Below are positions 60,484-64,000 of a stretch of DNA of 64,000 nt, one piece after another. The stretch is from JANYJZ01 sp964523395 (lineage in GTDB: Bacteria; Bacteroidota; Ignavibacteria; UBA10030; SZUA-254), in the NCBI GenBank assembly GCA_964523395.1, contig CAZFXS010000004.1, forward strand, positions 124,001 through 188,000, written 5' to 3'. The notes beneath the pieces are model-generated. The model did not search any database. It was not told the origin of the DNA and saw only the letters and a list, made by a program, of their open reading frames with translations. Position 1 is the stretch's first letter, and each line of letters starts with the position of its first letter. The position numbers and the translations under genes were made by a program.

Positions 60484-61719
60484 TTACTTAGTATCGGATT
60501 TTGGATCAACAATAGCTCCGACAAAAAGTATTAGACCGGTCTCATCATCTACAATTGCGAAGAAAAAAGGGTGGTCAACTATCATTTCAAACGGCTTTGG
60601 TGGATCCGATCTAAGCGGCATGGTAGCGCAAACATCTAGCAACGTAATTGCGGCAGCTTCTGTCCCTTCTTCGTTCACGTCAAGATATGTTTTATGAATT
60701 ACATCACTTATCATTACTGAAGATTGCGTCATTCGACTAAAATCCGCGCCCCCGTCGAACGCAATGCTCATGCCAAAGCTTTTCAACACATCAACCAAAG
60801 ACGCAGCGTAATTTATCTTATACTTTGGCACACCGATTAGTCCGTATCGCCGAGAAACCGCGGATGTTGCCCTACTCCACCCTGCCGTACTAAGACCTTC
60901 CAAAAAAAGGTGGATACCCTCTCGTTCTTGAGGAAGAACAATGCACATGCTAAATCGTTTACCATACGGAATGCTGACCAATTGAAATTCTGAGCTTTCA
61001 AAATATTCAAATGTACCATATTGATGCATCCGTGGATATTTTTTCTCAGACCCACCAAGCAACATAAACGGCATCATTTCTGTTTGGATGGTTTCAAACG
61101 GTTTTGTCCATTCACCATTGAAGTAAATCGCGTTAAGAATGACCAGGAGATCATCTTTCTTAAATTGATCGATAATTTTATCGATCTTCCCATGTGTCTT
61201 ATTCCTCACCCATTCATTTATTTCTTCTGTCGCGGATGGTTGCGCAAAATCCTTCACGAAGGTTTCAACAGAATACTGTTCATTGCAATCTTTCACAAAC
61301 TCTGGCTTGAGTTCAAACGGTTCGTTTAACCAAAGTGAGTTCGCGATGTTGAGCTCTGCCGAACTATCTGGTACCATTAATAAATTCATTAAAAGGGAAT
61401 TTGACTTGTTAATCCTGTCTTGTGTAAACTCCTGGAGCTGTAGCGCTGTCTTGATTGAAGTTTCCGTTGCCCCGGCTGCACCGTTGTTGATAATAGAAAG
61501 CGCGTAAAAGATACTTACAGGGGAAATAAATATGTTTTTTTCTGGTTCCCGTGAAGCCAAGGTTTTCAGAAGTTTAAAACCAAATTCATTGACGGCGGAT
61601 ATGTAATCGATGTTGATTTCTGATTTCCGAGTACCGTCTTGAAAAGCAGCGCTTTGCTTCGCGCAAAAAGGTAGGAGGGTCACAAGTGCCGCAAGATATT
61701 TGACTGTATCAATGTTCAT
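60484..61719 (-). CDS. Serpin (serine protease inhibitor)
   Basis: A 411-residue protein with a probable signal sequence (YLAALVTLLPFCAKQSAA). The serpin fold is clear: FISPVSIFYALSIINNGAAG near the start and the HPFFFAIVDDETGLILFVG stretch near the C-terminus. The reactive-centre-loop hinge is EEGTEAAAITLL (about 350-361), with Gly-Thr-Glu-Ala-Ala-Ala matching inhibitory serpins. By alignment with alpha-1-antitrypsin P1 falls near Thr366/Met367. It probably inhibits a secreted or host/competitor protease. Bacterial serpins occur in some Bacteroidota and other phyla, often with signs of transfer. Confidence 0.93.
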   Translation of the reverse strand: MNIDTVKYLAALVTLLPFCAKQSAAFQDGTRKSEINIDYISAVNEFGFKLLKTLASREPEKNIFISPVSIFYALSIINNGAAGATETSIKTALQLQEFTQDRINKSNSLLMNLLMVPDSSAELNIANSLWLNEPFELKPEFVKDCNEQYSVETFVKDFAQPSATEEINEWVRNKTHGKIDKIIDQFKKDDLLVILNAIYFNGEWTKPFETIQTEMMPFMLLGGSEKKYPRMHQYGTFEYFESSEFQLVSIPYGKRFSMCIVLPQEREGIHLFLEGLSTAGWSRATSAVSRRYGLIGVPKYKINYAASLVDVLKSFGMSIAFDGGADFSRMTQSSVMISDVIHKTYLDVNEEGTEAAAITLLDVCATMPLRSDPPKPFEMIVDHPFFFAIVDDETGLILFVGAIVDPKSDTK

Positions 61720-61746
61720 GGGGTATATCTCCTTTGTTAAGATTTT

Positions 61747-62586
61747 TTAAACCACCTTCCAATATGCCGCGCTGTCATCAATCTTTTCAAGATTGCATTG
61801 AATAGAATTCAACGCAATAAATTCCGTCACAGCACGCCTGCACGCTGGCCAAGAGTAGTAATCATCCACAATAACAAATCCGCCCTTGTTGACTTTGTGA
61901 TAAAGATTCGTTAACGCATCCATCGTTAATGAGTAGAGGTCGCCGTCGAGACGGAGAACCGCAAGCTTGTCAACCGGCGCGCTCGGAAGAGATTCATTAA
62001 ACCACCCCGGAATGAATTTCACGTTGTCATCCAGCAATCCGAAACGTTCAAAATTCGATTTTACTTTTTCCATGGAAACTTTCAGGTAATCGTTTTGGCT
62101 CATATCCCAACCATCATCACCCGATTTCGGTGCCGGCAATCCTTCGAATGAATCCGCCGGCCAGATATTCCGTTCGGTGATATTGTGCGCTTTCAAAAGC
62201 GCGCGGAAGAAAATTGCAGTTCCGCCGCGCCAGACTCCGGTTTCAATAAAATCGCCTGGAACGTTGTTGCGCAACACTTCTTCAACACAATACTGGACGT
62301 TATCCAGCCTCCGGTGTCCCACCATAGTATAACAGACAAGCGGCCAGCCGCTTCCTTCGTCGCGTTCATGCTGACTGAACGCGCGTTGTTTCACCAGCAA
62401 AAGATTTTTCTTCTTCAGAAACTTCACAAGCGCGTCACGGAGAGGCACAATGACCGGCCGCAGTACCGGTGGAACCGCAAACCCCGGTGTCCCCGAATGA
62501 ATCAGTGCCCACGAACTTTCATCGTAGATGGAGCCTGTAAGAATTTTTTTCAACAGCTCGAGATATTGGTGGTCAGCTTCTGTCAT
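61747..62586 (-). CDS. TylF/macrocin O-methyltransferase-like protein
   Basis: The best start is ATG 62586, overlapping the RDD gene by 14 nt; ATG 62616 and the frame from 62718 give longer overlaps. The product of about 279 residues has a SAM-dependent methyltransferase fold: FIETGVWRGGTAIFFRALLK (motif I), WPADSFEGLPAPKSGD, and DGDLYSLTMDALTNLYHKV with DDYYSWPACRRAV near the end. This is the TylF family, which methylates sugar or glycan hydroxyl groups. No polyketide or glycan gene cluster is adjacent, so the substrate is unknown. Confidence 0.85.
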   Translation of the reverse strand: MTEADHQYLELLKKILTGSIYDESSWALIHSGTPGFAVPPVLRPVIVPLRDALVKFLKKKNLLLVKQRAFSQHERDEGSGWPLVCYTMVGHRRLDNVQYCVEEVLRNNVPGDFIETGVWRGGTAIFFRALLKAHNITERNIWPADSFEGLPAPKSGDDGWDMSQNDYLKVSMEKVKSNFERFGLLDDNVKFIPGWFNESLPSAPVDKLAVLRLDGDLYSLTMDALTNLYHKVNKGGFVIVDDYYSWPACRRAVTEFIALNSIQCNLEKIDDSAAYWKVV

Positions 62587-63172
62587 TTTTTTTAGATGTG
62601 TGATTTGAACGGTCATCGATAACAATCGTTTCGGCAATGCGGTCGTGAACAGTACGGCGATCTGTTCGGAGAAAGTACTGGAAAAACCCAAAGCCGAGCT
62701 CCAGCGCTGACGCGCCATACCCGAGCGAGCGCTCGAATGAATGCCAGAGACTCATCTGTTCATGCACCAGCGAAACGATGCGGATGCGGCAGATTTTTTT
62801 ACCAATCGTTTGTCCGTTAAAGAAATAAACGCTCAGCGTGAAGTAGCCAACCAGCCAGACAATGCTGTACCAGTTCTTAAAGAATGTAAATTGCAGATTA
62901 ATATGCTCATCGGAAGAAATGATTCCCGTTTTCTGAATAAGAATCCCGCCGCCGACAGTGATCCCGACGAATAAAATTCCCGCGATCAGAAAATCGAGCA
63001 GAAGCGCAATCGCCCGGCGCGGGAATGATGCCAGAGGCAAACCTGAAAGCACTGACTCCCGAGAAGGATCTGGAGGACAATAATTATTTTGATTAATATT
63101 TCCACTCATTTTTTTTGGAACATGCTCTCGAATGTACCCATAACTTTGCAGAAACTCAATGCTTTCCTTCAT
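62573..63172 (-). CDS. RDD family membrane protein
   Basis: A 199-residue protein with the RDD domain: FPRRAIALLLDFLIAGIL is the R-x-x-A-x-x-x-D-x-x-x helix-1 signature, followed by a second helix (IVWLVGYFTLSVYFFNGQTIGKK) and a conserved amphipathic end. RDD proteins have been linked to Na+/Li+ transport or membrane integrity, without a clear common function. A shorter start at ATG 63109 (MSGNINQ) is possible. It overlaps the methyltransferase gene and may form an operon with it. Confidence 0.8.
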   Translation of the reverse strand: MKESIEFLQSYGYIREHVPKKMSGNINQNNYCPPDPSRESVLSGLPLASFPRRAIALLLDFLIAGILFVGITVGGGILIQKTGIISSDEHINLQFTFFKNWYSIVWLVGYFTLSVYFFNGQTIGKKICRIRIVSLVHEQMSLWHSFERSLGYGASALELGFGFFQYFLRTDRRTVHDRIAETIVIDDRSNHTSKKNDRS

Positions 63173-63357
63173 GCCGGTGTGTGTCGCCCGATACCGACAT
63201 CAACACGCCAATCAGCCATCTCTTTTGTCGCCCTGTAACGACAGATTTTATCGATTTTCTTTAAAATCAATTATTTCAGCTCTTTTTCTCCACTTTTAAG
63301 CAACGGCACGGGATTTGTCAGTATCTCACCTGTTCATTCACGCACATTAAACAGTTC

Positions 63358-63552
63358 ATGCAAAAACACATACTCATCATCGATGATGATACACAGGAGC
63401 TTCGCAAGTTAAGAGAGATTCTTACACGCGAAGGGTACGATATCATGACGGCAACTGATAAGCAGACGGCAATTCAGATTTCCGAGAAAGTACCAATCGG
63501 TTTTATCCTTGCAAAAGCATCGATGCTCGGTTTTCCCAATGAAAAACAATAA
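63358..63552 (+). CDS. Half-length degenerate response-regulator receiver
   Basis: A 64-residue protein starting QKHILIIDDDTQELRKLREIL, the acidic pocket and helix 1 of a receiver domain, continuing REGYDIMTATDKQTAIQI. Normal receivers are about 120 residues; the phospho-acceptor Asp region (usually LLDxxMP) reads FILAKASML, with no Asp. It then ends. It is either a truncated remnant or a small protein that uses only the N-terminal half. No kinase is adjacent on this strand; the nearest histidine kinase gene is at 42527. Confidence 0.6.
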   Translation: MQKHILIIDDDTQELRKLREILTREGYDIMTATDKQTAIQISEKVPIGFILAKASMLGFPNEKQ

Positions 63553-63582
63553 TCATTCACATTCATTTATAAGGTAATCTCT

Positions 63583-64000
63583 ATGAACACTTTGTTGAAA
63601 ACGATTTGTATTGCTCTTTGCGTTTATACAACCGGTCTGTCTCAATGGCTGCAAACTTCGGGTCCGGAAGGCGGCGCCGCCTTCGCAATCTTTGCCGACG
63701 GCAGTAATCTCTACGCGGGTATGGCGGGAAATGCCGGAGTGTTCCGGTCAACCGACGGCGGTGCGACCTGGGAGCAAAAAATCAACGGCATGAACTATCA
63801 GTCCACCACTGTTATTAGCAAAAGCGGTTCCTATCTTCTCGCCACCGGAACTGTCGGTTTGTACCGCTCAACCGATAACGGCGACACCTGGGTTGCGGCT
63901 ACAGGATTACCGCCGGGACACGGCGTGAACTCACTGGCAGTTGACGGAGCGAATGTTATCGCGGGAACATCCGGAAAAGGCATTTATGTTTCAACCGATA
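63583..64000 (+). CDS. Secreted BNR/propeller-type protein, N-terminal part
   Basis: The frame runs off the window after 139 codons. A signal peptide (LLKTICIALCVYTTGLSQ) is followed by repeats with Asp-box-like motifs, RSTDGGATW and RSTDNGDTW, spaced about 45 residues apart, as in BNR/YCF48-like sialidase-type propellers. Such proteins are secreted or surface-bound; the function cannot be set from this piece. An AAGGTAATCTCT ribosome site precedes the ATG at 63583. Confidence 0.8.
   Translation, partial: MNTLLKTICIALCVYTTGLSQWLQTSGPEGGAAFAIFADGSNLYAGMAGNAGVFRSTDGGATWEQKINGMNYQSTTVISKSGSYLLATGTVGLYRSTDNGDTWVAATGLPPGHGVNSLAVDGANVIAGTSGKGIYVSTD

Overview
The window is 64 kb of a bacterial chromosome of about 45-48% G+C (estimated by eye), with most genes on the plus strand. 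Its origin is probably the Bacteroidota/Chlorobiota (FCB) group, possibly an Ignavibacteria-like lineage. The main evidence is a recurring promoter form, TTG-N19/20-TAnnTTT(A/G/C), which resembles the Bacteroidetes sigma-A promoter. Many protein kinases fused to TolB/PD40 propellers or TPRs, a tricorn-like protease and dispersed palindromic repeats fit the same group. The taxonomic call is inference. No rRNA, tRNA, CRISPR array, prophage or replication origin was seen.

Layout. 1-1.4 kb: the 3' end of a prolyl-oligopeptidase-like gene and a lipocalin-like gene interrupted by an in-frame TAG. 1.4-23 kb: five Ser/Thr kinases. Three are kinase + FlgO/TolB-like + TPR proteins and two are tandem kinase-TM-PD40 receptors. 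Between them lie a dihaem cytochrome fusion, an ECF sigma/anti-sigma operon, a Spy/CpxP-like lipoprotein, an AT-rich orphan gene bracketed by 40-bp direct repeats, a tricorn-type protease and a 5' remnant of a sixth kinase copy. 23-36 kb: membrane proteins, an MFS transporter, a small XRE regulator operon, an amidohydrolase lipoprotein, mfd, arfB, a DUF2339 giant membrane protein and a REP-associated tyrosine transposase (RAYT) flanked by its own palindromes. 36-39 kb: thyX divergent from a MutT-MutY-Ogg operon, a complete 8-oxoguanine (GO) defence set. 39-53.5 kb: metabolism, envelope and manganese genes (saccharopine dehydrogenase-like, YajQ, amidase, a haem-motif histidine kinase, MntR-MntH::Usp, a POT-like transporter, GTP-PEPCK, alcohol dehydrogenase, threonine deaminase). 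53.5-59.2 kb: a receptor kinase with an extracytoplasmic propeller/FG-GAP/UnbV sensor next to a GAF-sigma54 activator. 59.2-64 kb: a REP cluster, aldo/keto reductase, serpin, TylF-like methyltransferase, RDD protein, a degenerate half receiver and the start of a secreted BNR-type protein.

The most distinctive system is the receptor kinase plus sigma54 activator pair at 53957-59211. It looks like a two-component system in which the histidine kinase has been replaced by a transmembrane Ser/Thr kinase. The most distinctive DNA-level signal is a family of GTAGC-headed hairpins (REPs), often in inverted pairs, around a RAYT that has Tyr where the first His of the HUH motif is expected. Several other repeat families sit between genes, and one has entered the mfd reading frame.
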